Source: Aliishimia sp965656085
Lineage (GTDB): Bacteria; Pseudomonadota; Alphaproteobacteria; Rhodobacterales; Rhodobacteraceae
Direction of reading: 5' to 3'
Length of the DNA stretch: 64,000 nt
Assembly: GCA_965656085.1 (NCBI GenBank)
Contig: CBFHJA010000006.1
Location: 60,692 to 124,691 of the forward strand
Shown: one piece after another, positions 34,784-44,052 of the stretch
Numbering within the stretch: position 1 is the stretch's first letter
Layout of the letters: every line of letters begins with the position of its first letter
Program-made: the position numbers and the translations under genes
Notes under the pieces: generated by a model
Told to the model about the DNA's origin: nothing
The model's database searches: none
Seen by the model: only the letters and a program-made list of their open reading frames with translations

Positions 34784-37700
34784 ATGACCAAATATGATGA
34801 CGCATGGGTGAAGTCGGAAACAGCCAAGCGGGCCTATATGGCCGAGCACGGGCTCTGGGATGAGAGCGAAGAGCACTCCTCCTGCGGGGTGGGCCTCGTG
34901 GTCAATGTGGACGGCACCGCGACGCGGGCGGTGGTCGAGAACGGGATCAAGGCGCTGAAAGCGATCTGGCACCGGGGCGCGGTCGATGCCGACGGGATGA
35001 CCGGGGACGGCGCGGGCATTCACGTGCAAATCCCGGTGCCGTTTTTCTATGACCAGATCGAGCGTACCGGGCACCAGCCGGACAAGACGCATCTCATCGC
35101 CGTCGGTCAGGTCTTCCTGCCGCGCACCGATTTCGGCGCGCAGGAAACCTGCCGGACCATCGTCGAGAGCGAAATCCTGCGGATGGGGCATCGCATCTAT
35201 GGCTGGCGGCACGTGCCCGTGAACATCGAATGTCTAGGGGAAAAGGCCAACGCCACGCGCCCGGAGATCGAGCAGATCATAATCGCCAACAAGGCCGGGC
35301 TCGATGAGGAAGAATTCGAGCGTGAGCTTTACGTGATCCGCCGCCGGATCGAGAAAGCCGCCGCCGCCGCCGGGGTGGGCGAGCTTTACATCGCGTCGCT
35401 GTCCTGCCGGTCGATCATCTACAAGGGCATGATGCTCGCCGAGCAGGTGGCGGAGTTCTACCCCGACCTTCTGGATGAGCGCTTCGAGAGCGCCTTTGCG
35501 ATCTATCACCAGCGCTATTCGACCAACACCTTCCCGCAATGGTGGCTCGCGCAGCCCTTCCGGATGCTCGCGCATAACGGCGAGATCAATACGCTGAAGG
35601 GCAACATCAACTGGATGAAGAGCCACGAAATCCGCATGGCCTCCGGCACCTTTGGCGAGATGGCCGAGGACATCAAGCCGATCGTGCCGGGCGGCTCGTC
35701 CGATAGCGCGGCGCTCGATGCGGTGTTCGAGGTGCTCGTGCGGGCCGGGCGCAATGCGCCTATGGCCAAGACGATGCTCGTGCCCGAATCGTGGTCCAAG
35801 CAAGCGGTGGAACTGCCGCAAGCGTGGCGGGACATGTATTCCTATTGCAACTCGGTGATGGAGCCATGGGACGGCCCCGCCGCGCTCGCGATGACCGATG
35901 GGCGCTGGGTCTGCGCCGGGCTCGACCGCAACGGGCTGCGGCCCATGCGCTATGTCGTGACCAGTGACGGGATGGTGATCGCCGGGTCCGAGGCCGGGAT
36001 GGTGCCGCTGGATGAGGCCGGGATCGTCGAGAAAGGCGCGCTCGGGCCGGGGCAGATGCTCGCGGTGGACATGGCGGAGGGCAAGCTCTTCCACGATGAG
36101 GAGATCAAGGACACGCTCGCCGCCAGTCAGCCCTTCGGGGACTGGGTGGAGCGGATCACCGAGCTTGACGAGAAGCTCGCCGGTGTGACCGAGGCGCCGA
36201 TGTTCGAGGGCGGGGAACTCAGGAAGCGGCAGATCGCGGCGGGGTACTCGATTGAAGAGGTCGAACAAATCCTCGTGCCGATGGCTGAGGACGCCAAGGA
36301 ATCGCTGGCCTCGATGGGCGACGACACGCCCTCCGCCGTTCTGTCGAAGCAATACCGGCCGTTGAGCCATTATTTCCGGCAGAACTTTTCTCAGGTGACG
36401 AACCCGCCGATTGACAGCTTGCGCGAGTACCGGGTGATGAGCCTGAAGACGCGGTTCGGGAACCTCAAGAACGTGCTCGACGAGGACAGCTCGCAAACCG
36501 AGATCCACGTGCTCGACAGCCCCTTTGTCGGCAATGCGCAGTTCGACGAGGTGGTGCGGAGTTTCAATGCGCCGGTGAAGGTCATCGACTGTACTTTCGC
36601 GGCAGGGCAAGGCGCGCTCGATGCCGGGCTGAAGCGCATTCGGGAAGAGGCCGAGGACGCGGTGCGCTCGGGGGCCGGGCATATCGTGCTCACCGATCAG
36701 GAGAGCGGGCCGGGCAAGGTGGCGATGCCGATGATTCTGGCGACGTCCGCCGTGCATTCGCATCTGACGCGGCAGGGCCTGCGGACCTTCTGCTCGCTGA
36801 ACGTGCGCTCTGCCGAGTGTATCGACCCGCATTATTTTGCCGTGCTGATCGGCTGCGGGGCCACGATTGTGAACGCCTATCTGGCGGAGGACACGCTCGC
36901 CGACCGGATCGGGCGGGGGCTGCTGGACGGCTCGCTGACCGAGGTGATGGCGCGGTATCGTAACGCCATTGATCAGGGTCTGCTGAAGATCATGGCGAAG
37001 ATGGGGATTTCGGTCGTGTCGTCCTATCGCGGCGGGCTGAATTTCGAGGCCGTGGGGCTGAGCCGCGCCATGTGCGCCGAGTATTTCCCCGGCATGACCT
37101 CGCGGATTTCCGGGATCGGGATCAACGGTCTGCAAGGCAAGGCCGAGGAAGTGCACGCCAAGGGCTGGGAGAGCGGGCTCGATGTGCTGCCCATTGGCGG
37201 GTTCTACAAGGCGCGGAAGTCCGGCGAGACCCATGCGTGGGAAGCCACGTCGATGCACATGATGCAGATGGCCTGCAACAAGGCCTCCTATGCGATGTGG
37301 CAGCAATACTCCAAGAAGATGCAGTCAAACCCGCCGATCCATCTGCGGGACCTCTTGGACATGAAGCCCATCGGTGCGCCGGTGCCGCTTGAGGAGGTGG
37401 AAAGCATCACCTCGATCCGCAAGCGCTTCGTGACGCCGGGGATGTCGCTGGGCGCGCTGTCGCCCGAGGCCCACAAGACGCTGAACGTGGCGATGAACCG
37501 GATCGGGGCGAAGTCGGACAGCGGGGAAGGCGGAGAAGATCCGGCGCATTTCGTGCCGGAGCCCAATGGGGACAACCCGTCCGCGAAGATCAAGCAGGTG
37601 GCCTCGGGGCGCTTTGGTGTGACCGCCGAGTACCTCAACCAATGCGAGGAGTTGGAGATCAAGGTCGCGCAGGGCGCGAAGCCCGGCGAGGGTGGTCAGC

Positions 37701-39316
37701 TTCCGGGGATGAAAGTCACCGATCTGATCGCGCGGCTGCGGCACTCCACAAAAGGCGTGACCCTGATCTCGCCGCCGCCGCACCATGACATCTATTCAAT
37801 CGAAGACCTCGCGCAGCTGATCTACGATCTCAAGCAGATCAACCCGCGCTGCAAAGTCACCGTGAAACTGGTGGCGTCCTCGGGCGTTGGCACGATTGCG
37901 GCCGGTGTGGCGAAGGCGAAGGCGGATGTGATCCTGATCTCGGGGCACAACGGCGGCACCGGGGCTTCTCCGGCGACCTCGATCAAATACGCGGGTCTGC
38001 CATGGGAAATGGGTCTCACCGAGGCCCATCAGGTGCTTGCGATGAACAAGCTTCGGGACCGGGTGACGCTGCGCACCGATGGCGGGCTGCGGACCGGGCG
38101 CGATATTGTCATGGCGGCGATGATGGGCGCGGAAGAGTACGGCATCGGGACAGCGGCGCTGATCGCGATGGGCTGCATCATGGTGCGCCAGTGCCAGTCC
38201 AACACCTGCCCGGTGGGCGTGTGTACGCAGGATGAGCGGCTGCGCGAGAAGTTCACCGGGAACGCGGACAAGGTGGTCAACCTGATCACCTTCTATGCCA
38301 CCGAAGTGCGCGAGATTCTCGCCTCGCTGGGCGCGCGCTCGCTCGACGAGGTGATCGGGCGGGCCGATCTGCTGCGGCAGGTCTCGCGCGGCTCCGCGCA
38401 TCTCGACGATCTGGACCTCAACCCGCTGCTGATCACGGTCGATGGGGCGCAGGAAATCGTCTATGACCGCTACAAGCCGCGCAACCCGGTGCCGGACACG
38501 CTGGATTCGGAAATCGTCAAGGACGCGCACCGTTTCCTCGAAGATGGCGAAAAGATGCAGCTCAGCTACGCGGTGCAGAACACGCACCGGACCGTGGGCA
38601 CGCGCACATCGAGCCATATCGTCAAGCGCTTCGGGATGCGCAACGATCTGCAACCCGATCACCTGACCGTCAAGCTCACCGGCTCTGCCGGACAATCGCT
38701 GGGCGCGTTCGGGGCGCCGGGGCTCAAGATCGAAGTCAGCGGCGATGCCAATGACTATGTGGGCAAGGGGCTCTCGGGGGCGACCATCGTCGTGCGTCCG
38801 CCCATGGCCTCGCCGATCAACGCCTCGGAGAACACGATCATCGGCAACACCGTGCTCTATGGCGCGACCGGTGGGTATCTCTTCGCGGCAGGCCGGGCAG
38901 GCGAGCGCTTCGCCGTGCGCAACTCCGGCGCGCAGGTCGTGATCGAGGGCTGCGGATCGAACGGGTGCGAGTACATGACCGGCGGTGTCGCGGTGATCGT
39001 CGGCCCGATCGGGGCCAATTTCGGGGCCGGAATGACTGGCGGTATGGCCTATCTCTACGATCCCGAGGGCACCTCGCAGGCGCTGATGAACATGGAAACG
39101 CTGGTGACCGGGCCGGTCGTGCATCCGCATTGGCAGGCGCAGCTCGAAGGGCTGCTGAAGCGGCATCTGGAGGAGACCGGCTCGCGCAAGGTGGCCGATC
39201 TCCTGCAGCACTGGGATCTGGAGCAAGGCAATTTCGTGCAGGTCTGCCCCAAGGAGATGCTCGGCAAGCTGGCCGAGCCGCTGGGCTGGGATGATCTGGC
39301 GGTGCCGGCGGAGTAA
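34784..39316 (+). CDS. gltB: Glutamate synthase large subunit
   Basis: A 1510-aa class II glutamine amidotransferase and FMN/3Fe-4S synthase. The catalytic Cys34 is in SSCGVGLVVNVDG, so a 33-residue propeptide (MTKYDDAWVKSETAKRAYMA...) should be removed. The synthase domain has LISGHNGGTGASPATSIKYA and the cluster cysteines in CIMVRQCQSNTCPVGVCTQ, and the C-terminal GXGXG beta-helix is present. The ATG at 34784 has AAGGAG 8 nt upstream; a longer frame to 34577 runs through the repeat element and gltD and is rejected. Confidence 0.97.
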   Translation: MTKYDDAWVKSETAKRAYMAEHGLWDESEEHSSCGVGLVVNVDGTATRAVVENGIKALKAIWHRGAVDADGMTGDGAGIHVQIPVPFFYDQIERTGHQPDKTHLIAVGQVFLPRTDFGAQETCRTIVESEILRMGHRIYGWRHVPVNIECLGEKANATRPEIEQIIIANKAGLDEEEFERELYVIRRRIEKAAAAAGVGELYIASLSCRSIIYKGMMLAEQVAEFYPDLLDERFESAFAIYHQRYSTNTFPQWWLAQPFRMLAHNGEINTLKGNINWMKSHEIRMASGTFGEMAEDIKPIVPGGSSDSAALDAVFEVLVRAGRNAPMAKTMLVPESWSKQAVELPQAWRDMYSYCNSVMEPWDGPAALAMTDGRWVCAGLDRNGLRPMRYVVTSDGMVIAGSEAGMVPLDEAGIVEKGALGPGQMLAVDMAEGKLFHDEEIKDTLAASQPFGDWVERITELDEKLAGVTEAPMFEGGELRKRQIAAGYSIEEVEQILVPMAEDAKESLASMGDDTPSAVLSKQYRPLSHYFRQNFSQVTNPPIDSLREYRVMSLKTRFGNLKNVLDEDSSQTEIHVLDSPFVGNAQFDEVVRSFNAPVKVIDCTFAAGQGALDAGLKRIREEAEDAVRSGAGHIVLTDQESGPGKVAMPMILATSAVHSHLTRQGLRTFCSLNVRSAECIDPHYFAVLIGCGATIVNAYLAEDTLADRIGRGLLDGSLTEVMARYRNAIDQGLLKIMAKMGISVVSSYRGGLNFEAVGLSRAMCAEYFPGMTSRISGIGINGLQGKAEEVHAKGWESGLDVLPIGGFYKARKSGETHAWEATSMHMMQMACNKASYAMWQQYSKKMQSNPPIHLRDLLDMKPIGAPVPLEEVESITSIRKRFVTPGMSLGALSPEAHKTLNVAMNRIGAKSDSGEGGEDPAHFVPEPNGDNPSAKIKQVASGRFGVTAEYLNQCEELEIKVAQGAKPGEGGQLPGMKVTDLIARLRHSTKGVTLISPPPHHDIYSIEDLAQLIYDLKQINPRCKVTVKLVASSGVGTIAAGVAKAKADVILISGHNGGTGASPATSIKYAGLPWEMGLTEAHQVLAMNKLRDRVTLRTDGGLRTGRDIVMAAMMGAEEYGIGTAALIAMGCIMVRQCQSNTCPVGVCTQDERLREKFTGNADKVVNLITFYATEVREILASLGARSLDEVIGRADLLRQVSRGSAHLDDLDLNPLLITVDGAQEIVYDRYKPRNPVPDTLDSEIVKDAHRFLEDGEKMQLSYAVQNTHRTVGTRTSSHIVKRFGMRNDLQPDHLTVKLTGSAGQSLGAFGAPGLKIEVSGDANDYVGKGLSGATIVVRPPMASPINASENTIIGNTVLYGATGGYLFAAGRAGERFAVRNSGAQVVIEGCGSNGCEYMTGGVAVIVGPIGANFGAGMTGGMAYLYDPEGTSQALMNMETLVTGPVVHPHWQAQLEGLLKRHLEETGSRKVADLLQHWDLEQGNFVQVCPKEMLGKLAEPLGWDDLAVPAE

Positions 39317-39345
39317 GTGCCGCGCACGCAAACAAGCCACAGTTC

Positions 39346-39376
39346 AGGGCGGGGCATGTCCCCGCCCTACCTTTTT
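39346..39376 (+). terminator. Intrinsic terminator after gltB
   Basis: A 9-bp perfect GC stem (AGGGCGGGG / CCCCGCCCT) with loop CATGT, followed after 3 nt by TTTTT, starting 30 bp after the gltB stop. Confidence 0.85.
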
Positions 39377-39403
39377 CCCCCACGCTTGGCCTATAGCTGG
39401 TGT

Positions 39404-40162
39404 ATGGCAGAGACCAAGAAACCTTCGGTTGGCCGCAAGGCCCCGCGCGAATGTAAGCGCAAAGCCAAGGAGGAGCCGGTGCGGCGGTTCCGGCCTCTGC
39501 GCTGGCTCATGCGCTGGACTGTCCGGATGGCGCTGGTCGCGGTTGTCCTGCTGGGGCTGCTGATTGCGCTCTGGTCCGTGGTGAATCCGCCGACCACCTT
39601 CTACATGCTCAGTGAGACGCGGCGGCTGGGCGACATTGATCATCACTGGGTGCCGATGGAGGCGATTGCGCCTGTCATGGCGCGGTCTGTCGTGGCTGCC
39701 GAGGACGCCAATTTCTGCCTGCATTGGGGGCTCGATCTCGACGCGATCCAAACCGCCATCGAAGAGGGCGGCACGCGGGGCGGCTCGACCATCAGCCAGC
39801 AAGTCGTGAAGAACGTCTACCTGTGGCACGGGCGGTCTTATGTGCGCAAGCTGCTGGAGGCGCTGATCACGCCCGCTGTCGAGGCGGTCTGGAGCAAGCG
39901 GCGGATCGTGGAGGTCTATCTCAACATCGCCGAGTTCGATGAGGGCGTGTTCGGAATCGAGGCCGCCGCTTGGCATTATTTCCGCGTTGCGCCTGCCGAT
40001 CTGAGCGCCGCGCAAGCCGCCCGGCTCGCCGCGCTCCTGCCTGCGCCGAAATCGCGGTCCGCCTCCGAGCCCTCGTCCTTCGTGCAGCGCCGTGCGGCGG
40101 CAATCCGTGATGGCGCTGCCACGATTGCCGCCGATGGGCGCGCGGCCTGTTTCGAGGATTGA
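39404..40162 (+). CDS. mtgA: Monofunctional biosynthetic peptidoglycan transglycosylase
   Basis: A 252-aa GT51 enzyme that polymerises lipid II into glycan strands. A basic N-terminus and one membrane anchor (about 38-58) precede the family motifs: AEDANFCLHWGLDLDAIQTA (catalytic Glu), GGSTISQQVVKNVYL, and SKRRIVEVYLNIAEFDEGVF. No transpeptidase domain. The ATG at 39404 lies right after the gltB terminator with a weak ribosome site; two in-frame starts farther upstream would run into the terminator. Confidence 0.93.
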   Translation: MAETKKPSVGRKAPRECKRKAKEEPVRRFRPLRWLMRWTVRMALVAVVLLGLLIALWSVVNPPTTFYMLSETRRLGDIDHHWVPMEAIAPVMARSVVAAEDANFCLHWGLDLDAIQTAIEEGGTRGGSTISQQVVKNVYLWHGRSYVRKLLEALITPAVEAVWSKRRIVEVYLNIAEFDEGVFGIEAAAWHYFRVAPADLSAAQAARLAALLPAPKSRSASEPSSFVQRRAAAIRDGAATIAADGRAACFED

Positions 40163-40218
40163 TCAACGCCCGCACCGCCTTGTAAGGAGAACGGGCACCC
40201 CCCACGCGCGAGACCCCG

Positions 40219-40884
40219 ATGGCCCGACTGTTCCATGTTCCGCTCTCCCCCTTCTGCCGCAAGGTGCGGCTCGTCTTGGCGGAGAAGAAGATCGAAGTGG
40301 AGCTCGTCGAGGAGCGGTATTGGGAGCAAACGCCCGATTTCATGAAGCGCAATCCGGCGGGCAAGGTGCCCGTGCTGCGGCTTGATGGGCTGATGATGGC
40401 CGAGAGCACTCCGATTTGCGAATACATCGAAGACACCCGGCCCGAGCCGCCGCTGATGCCCAAGGACCCGGTGGGGCGCTATGAAGTGCGGCGGATCGTG
40501 AGTTGGTTCGACGACAAGTTCCACCACGAGGTCACGTCGAAACTGCTCTATGAGCGGGTGAACAAGAAGGTGATGAAGCAAGGCTACCCAGATTCGACGA
40601 ACGTGAAGGCCGGGGCCAAGGCGATCAAGTATCATCTCGACTATATGGCGTGGCTGCTCGATCATCGGCGCTGGCTGGCGGGCGATGTGATGACGCTTGC
40701 CGATTTCGCCGCTGCCGCGCATCTGTCGGCGCTGGATTATACGTCGGACGTGGATTGGCACCGGTCGGAGGTCGTGAAGGACTGGTATGCGAAGATCAAA
40801 TCGCGGCCTGCCTTCCGGTCGATTCTGGCCGATCAGATCCCCGGGCAGGCGCCGCCGGCGCATTATGCCGATCTGGATTTCTGA
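40219..40884 (+). CDS. Glutathione S-transferase family protein, FzlA-like
   Basis: A 221-aa GST with an N-terminal thioredoxin fold (LFHVPLSPFCRKVRLVLAEK, NPAGKVPVL, and MMAESTPICEYIE for the glutathione-binding turn) and a helical C-terminal domain. The end of the protein, APPAHYADLDF, resembles the tail of FzlA, the GST-like FtsZ partner in Caulobacter, and it lies next to mtgA and near uppP, so a cell-division role is plausible. That link is from memory and unchecked. The stop overlaps the queG start as TGATG. Confidence 0.82.
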   Translation: MARLFHVPLSPFCRKVRLVLAEKKIEVELVEERYWEQTPDFMKRNPAGKVPVLRLDGLMMAESTPICEYIEDTRPEPPLMPKDPVGRYEVRRIVSWFDDKFHHEVTSKLLYERVNKKVMKQGYPDSTNVKAGAKAIKYHLDYMAWLLDHRRWLAGDVMTLADFAAAAHLSALDYTSDVDWHRSEVVKDWYAKIKSRPAFRSILADQIPGQAPPAHYADLDF

Positions 40885-41987
40885 TGGGTAAGGCTGGGGG
40901 CCAGCCCCCAGACCCCCGGGATATTTCCGGCCAAAGGAAAGCAGGGGCGCTGGACAAACGGGCCCTTGTTGCGCGCGCCTTGGAGGAAGGGTTTGTCTCG
41001 GCGCGGGTGTGTCGTCCCGATGCGGTGCCGGAGGTGATGGGGCGCTTGAAGGCCTTTTTAGAGGCTGGTTTTCACGGGCAGATGGTCTGGATGGCGGAGC
41101 GTGTTCATTGGCGCGGTGATCCGGCGGCGCTCTGGCCCGAGGCCCGCTCGGTGCTCATGCTGGCGGAGAGTTATGCGCCGGAGCATGACCCGCTGGAGAT
41201 TTTGCGGCATCCGGACCGGGGGGCGATTTCGGTCTATGCGCAGAACAAGGATTATCATGATCTTGTCAAGAAGCGCCTAAAGCGGTTGGCGCGCTGGATG
41301 GTGGCGGAGACCGGGTGTCAGGTGAAGGTCTTCGTCGACACCGCGCCGGTGCCGGAAAAGGCGCTCGGGCAGGCGGCGGGGCTGGGCTGGCAGGGAAAGC
41401 ATACCAATCTGCTGAGCCGACAATGGGGGAATTGGGCCTTTTTAGGGTCTGTTTTCACGACGCTGGAGCTGGAGCCTGACGCGCCAGAGGAAGATCATTG
41501 CGGCTCGTGCCGGGCTTGCTTGGATATCTGTCCGACGGATGCGTTCCCGGCGCCCTACCAGCTTGATGCGCGGCGCTGCATTTCTTATCTGACGATTGAG
41601 CACAAGGGGCCGGTGGCGCCGGAGTTGCGCGAAAAGATGGGCAACCGGATCTATGGCTGCGACGATTGTCTGGCGGTCTGCCCTTGGAACAAGTTCGCGG
41701 TGGCGGCGTCCGATCTGCGCTACGCGGCGCGCGACGATCTGAAGGCCCCAGCGCTTGCGGAGCTTGCCATGCTTGACGATTCTAGTTTTCGGGCGCGGTT
41801 CTCCGGCTCGCCGATCAAGCGGATCGGGCGGGATCGGTTCGTGCGCAATGTGCTCTATGCCATCGGCAACTCGGGCGATCCGTCCTTGCGGGCTGTGGCG
41901 CTGGCGCTGGTGAGCGATCCGGACCCCACCGTTGCCGATGCCGCGACATGGGCCGCGTCGCGTTTGGACCTGCCTGCGCCGCGTTAG
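40884..41987 (+). CDS. queG: Epoxyqueuosine reductase
   Basis: A 367-aa Fe-S/cobalamin enzyme that makes queuosine from epoxyqueuosine in tRNA. Cluster cysteines are in HCGSCRACLDICPTDAFPAP and YGCDDCLAVCPWN, with FVDTAPVPEKALGQAAGLGW for the substrate site. The first 20 residues (GKAGGQPPDPRDISGQRKAG) are encoded by an extragenic-type palindromic repeat and are not typical; no later standard start precedes the conserved LDKRALVARALEEGF, so the repeat seems to have become coding. Two TTTTTAGRG motifs lie inside the gene (41055, 41439). Confidence 0.9.
   Translation: MGKAGGQPPDPRDISGQRKAGALDKRALVARALEEGFVSARVCRPDAVPEVMGRLKAFLEAGFHGQMVWMAERVHWRGDPAALWPEARSVLMLAESYAPEHDPLEILRHPDRGAISVYAQNKDYHDLVKKRLKRLARWMVAETGCQVKVFVDTAPVPEKALGQAAGLGWQGKHTNLLSRQWGNWAFLGSVFTTLELEPDAPEEDHCGSCRACLDICPTDAFPAPYQLDARRCISYLTIEHKGPVAPELREKMGNRIYGCDDCLAVCPWNKFAVAASDLRYAARDDLKAPALAELAMLDDSSFRARFSGSPIKRIGRDRFVRNVLYAIGNSGDPSLRAVALALVSDPDPTVADAATWAASRLDLPAPR
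40892..40942. repeat. Palindromic extragenic-type repeat, copy A
   Basis: CTGGGGG-CCAG-CCCCCAG stem-loop (40894-40911) followed by ACCCCCGGGATATTT and CCAAAGGAAAG. The same layout (GC hairpin, GNCCCGRGRTATTT, CCAAAGRAAA) recurs at 59520-59573. It lies within the annotated queG N-terminus. Confidence 0.7.
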
Positions 41988-42025
41988 CGCGCTATTTGCC
42001 TGCGAGACAAAGGAAAGGGGCACGG

Positions 42026-44032
42026 ATGGCCATTGCTTTGGGAGTCGATACCGGTGGCACGTACACGGATGCGGTTCTGATAGAGGACGAGGCGCGGGTC
42101 ATCGCCTCGGCGAAGGCGCTCACCACGCGGCACGATCTGGCCATCGGCGTGGGGCAGGCGGTGGGCGCGGTGCTGGAGGCGAGCGGCATTGCGCCGGAGC
42201 GCATCGCGATGGTGTCGCTCTCGACGACGCTCGCGACCAATGCGCTGGTTGAGGGGCAGGGCGGGCGCGTGGCGCTGATCTTCATCGGGTTCCGGGCGCA
42301 GGATCTGGACAAGCACGGGCTCACGGAGGCTTTGAAGGGCGACCCGGCGCTGGTGCTTGCGGGGGGGCATACCCATGCGGGCACGGAGGCGGTGGTGCTG
42401 GATGAAGAGGCTCTGATCGCCTTTTTAGAGACACATAAACGCGATGTGAGCGGCTTTGCGGTGGCCAGCCAATTCGCAGTGCGCAACCCGGCCCATGAGC
42501 TGCGCGCCATGGCGCTGGTGCGGGAGATCACCGGGCGGCCTGTGAGCGCGTCGCATCAGCTTTCGGCCAAGCTCGGCGGGCCGAAGCGCGCGATGACGGC
42601 GCTTCTGAACGCGCGGCTGATCGGCATGATCGACCGGCTGATTACCCGTGCGGAGACGCAATTGCAGGATATGGGCATTCCCGCGCCGATGATGGTCGTG
42701 CGCGGCGATGGGGCGTTGGTGAGTGCCGATCAGGCGCGGGAAAAGCCCATCGAGACCATTCTGAGTGGACCGGCCGCGTCCATTGTGGGGGCGTGCTGGA
42801 TGACCGGGGCGGAGACCGCGCTGGTCAGCGACATTGGTGGGACGACCACGGATGTGGCGCTTCTGAGGGGCGGAAAGCCCAAGTTAGACCCTGATGGCGC
42901 GCAGGTCGGGGCGTATCGCACGATGGTTGAGGCGGTGGCGATGCGGACCACGGGGCTCGGCGGCGATAGCGAGGTGCATTTCCTCAGCGAAGGGCTCAAG
43001 GGCGGTGTGACGCTCGGGCCGCGCCGGGTGGTGCCGGTCTCGCTGATCGCGATGGATGCGCCGGGTCTGGTGCATGACACGCTCGATGCGCAGCTGCGCG
43101 CGCCCGCGCCGACTGAACACGATGGTCGGTTCGTGCGTGCCGTGCAGGGGATGCAGATCGAAGGGCTCGGGGCGCGCGAACAGGCTCTGTTCGAGCGGAT
43201 TGGCGACGATATTCACCCGCTCGGGCACGTGCTTGTGACGCGGATGGATCACCCCGCCTTGCGGCGTCTCGTGGAGCGCGGGATCGTGCAGATCGCCGGG
43301 GCGACCCCGTCGGATGCCAGTCACGTGCTGGGTCAGCTTGATGCGTGGGACGCTGCGGCGGCGGAGAAGGCGATGGCCTTGCTGGGCCGGCGGCGCACGG
43401 GCGCCGGGGAGAAACTCGCGCCGGACCCTGCGGCGATGGCGCGGATCATCGTGGACAGGTTGGCGTATCAGACAGGATTGGCCTTGTTAGAGACTGCATT
43501 TGCCGAAGACAGTGGAGAGTTCGGTGCCGCCCCCGCCGATCTGGCGCGTGCGGCGTTGATGCAGGCGGGGCTGCGCGGACACCGGGACGTGGTGCGGATC
43601 GACACCGGGCTCGCGGTGCCGGTGATCGGGCTCGGGGCCTCTGCGCCCTCGTATTATCCGGCGGTCGGGGCCCTGATGGGCAGCGAGATGATCCTGCCGG
43701 AACATGCCGGGGTCGCCAATGCGATCGGCGCCGTCGTCGGGCGTGTCACCATGCGGCGGAGCGGCACCGTGACCGCGCCGAGCGAGGGGCTTTACCGGGT
43801 CCATCTCGACACAGGGCCGCGGGATTTTGCCGAAGAAGCGGCGGCTTTGTGCTTGTTAGAGACTGTTTTGCGTGAAGACACGGAGGCCCGGGCGCGGGCT
43901 GCCGGGGCGGGAGAAATTCAGGTGACTGTCGACCGGGATATCCGCAGGGCGCGCGCAGAGGCGCGGGAGGTTTTCGTGGAAGCCACCATTACGGTGGAAG
44001 CCGCCGGGCGGCCCCGGGTGGCGCTTGGCTAG
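42026..44032 (+). CDS. Hydantoinase/oxoprolinase family protein, HyuA-like
   Basis: A 668-aa ATP-dependent amidohydrolase subunit. The N-terminal ASKHA ATP fold starts ALGVDTGGTYTDAVLIEDEA and continues SLSTTLATNALVEGQGGRVA; ETILSGPAASIVGACW and LVSDIGGTTTDVALLRGGKP mark the core. Normally it pairs with HyuB; no partner is in the window. Four short TTAGAG/TTAGAC motifs bring rare TTA leucine codons (42426, 42884, 43487, 43856). Substrate unknown. ATG has AAAGGAAAGGGG upstream. Confidence 0.87.
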   Translation: MAIALGVDTGGTYTDAVLIEDEARVIASAKALTTRHDLAIGVGQAVGAVLEASGIAPERIAMVSLSTTLATNALVEGQGGRVALIFIGFRAQDLDKHGLTEALKGDPALVLAGGHTHAGTEAVVLDEEALIAFLETHKRDVSGFAVASQFAVRNPAHELRAMALVREITGRPVSASHQLSAKLGGPKRAMTALLNARLIGMIDRLITRAETQLQDMGIPAPMMVVRGDGALVSADQAREKPIETILSGPAASIVGACWMTGAETALVSDIGGTTTDVALLRGGKPKLDPDGAQVGAYRTMVEAVAMRTTGLGGDSEVHFLSEGLKGGVTLGPRRVVPVSLIAMDAPGLVHDTLDAQLRAPAPTEHDGRFVRAVQGMQIEGLGAREQALFERIGDDIHPLGHVLVTRMDHPALRRLVERGIVQIAGATPSDASHVLGQLDAWDAAAAEKAMALLGRRRTGAGEKLAPDPAAMARIIVDRLAYQTGLALLETAFAEDSGEFGAAPADLARAALMQAGLRGHRDVVRIDTGLAVPVIGLGASAPSYYPAVGALMGSEMILPEHAGVANAIGAVVGRVTMRRSGTVTAPSEGLYRVHLDTGPRDFAEEAAALCLLETVLREDTEARARAAGAGEIQVTVDRDIRRARAEAREVFVEATITVEAAGRPRVALG

Positions 44033-44052
44033 CATTGGTGTATAGCGCGCCC

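Noticed and set aside
35234..37306. 690-codon open frame antisense to gltB
   Set aside because: Low-complexity His/Arg/Pro composition and full overlap with a clear gene; a codon-bias shadow.
41053..41073. CtrA or LexA site as an explanation of the TTTTTAGRG motif
   Set aside because: It lacks TTAA-N7-TTAA and GTTC-N7-GTTC, and lies inside coding regions away from promoters.
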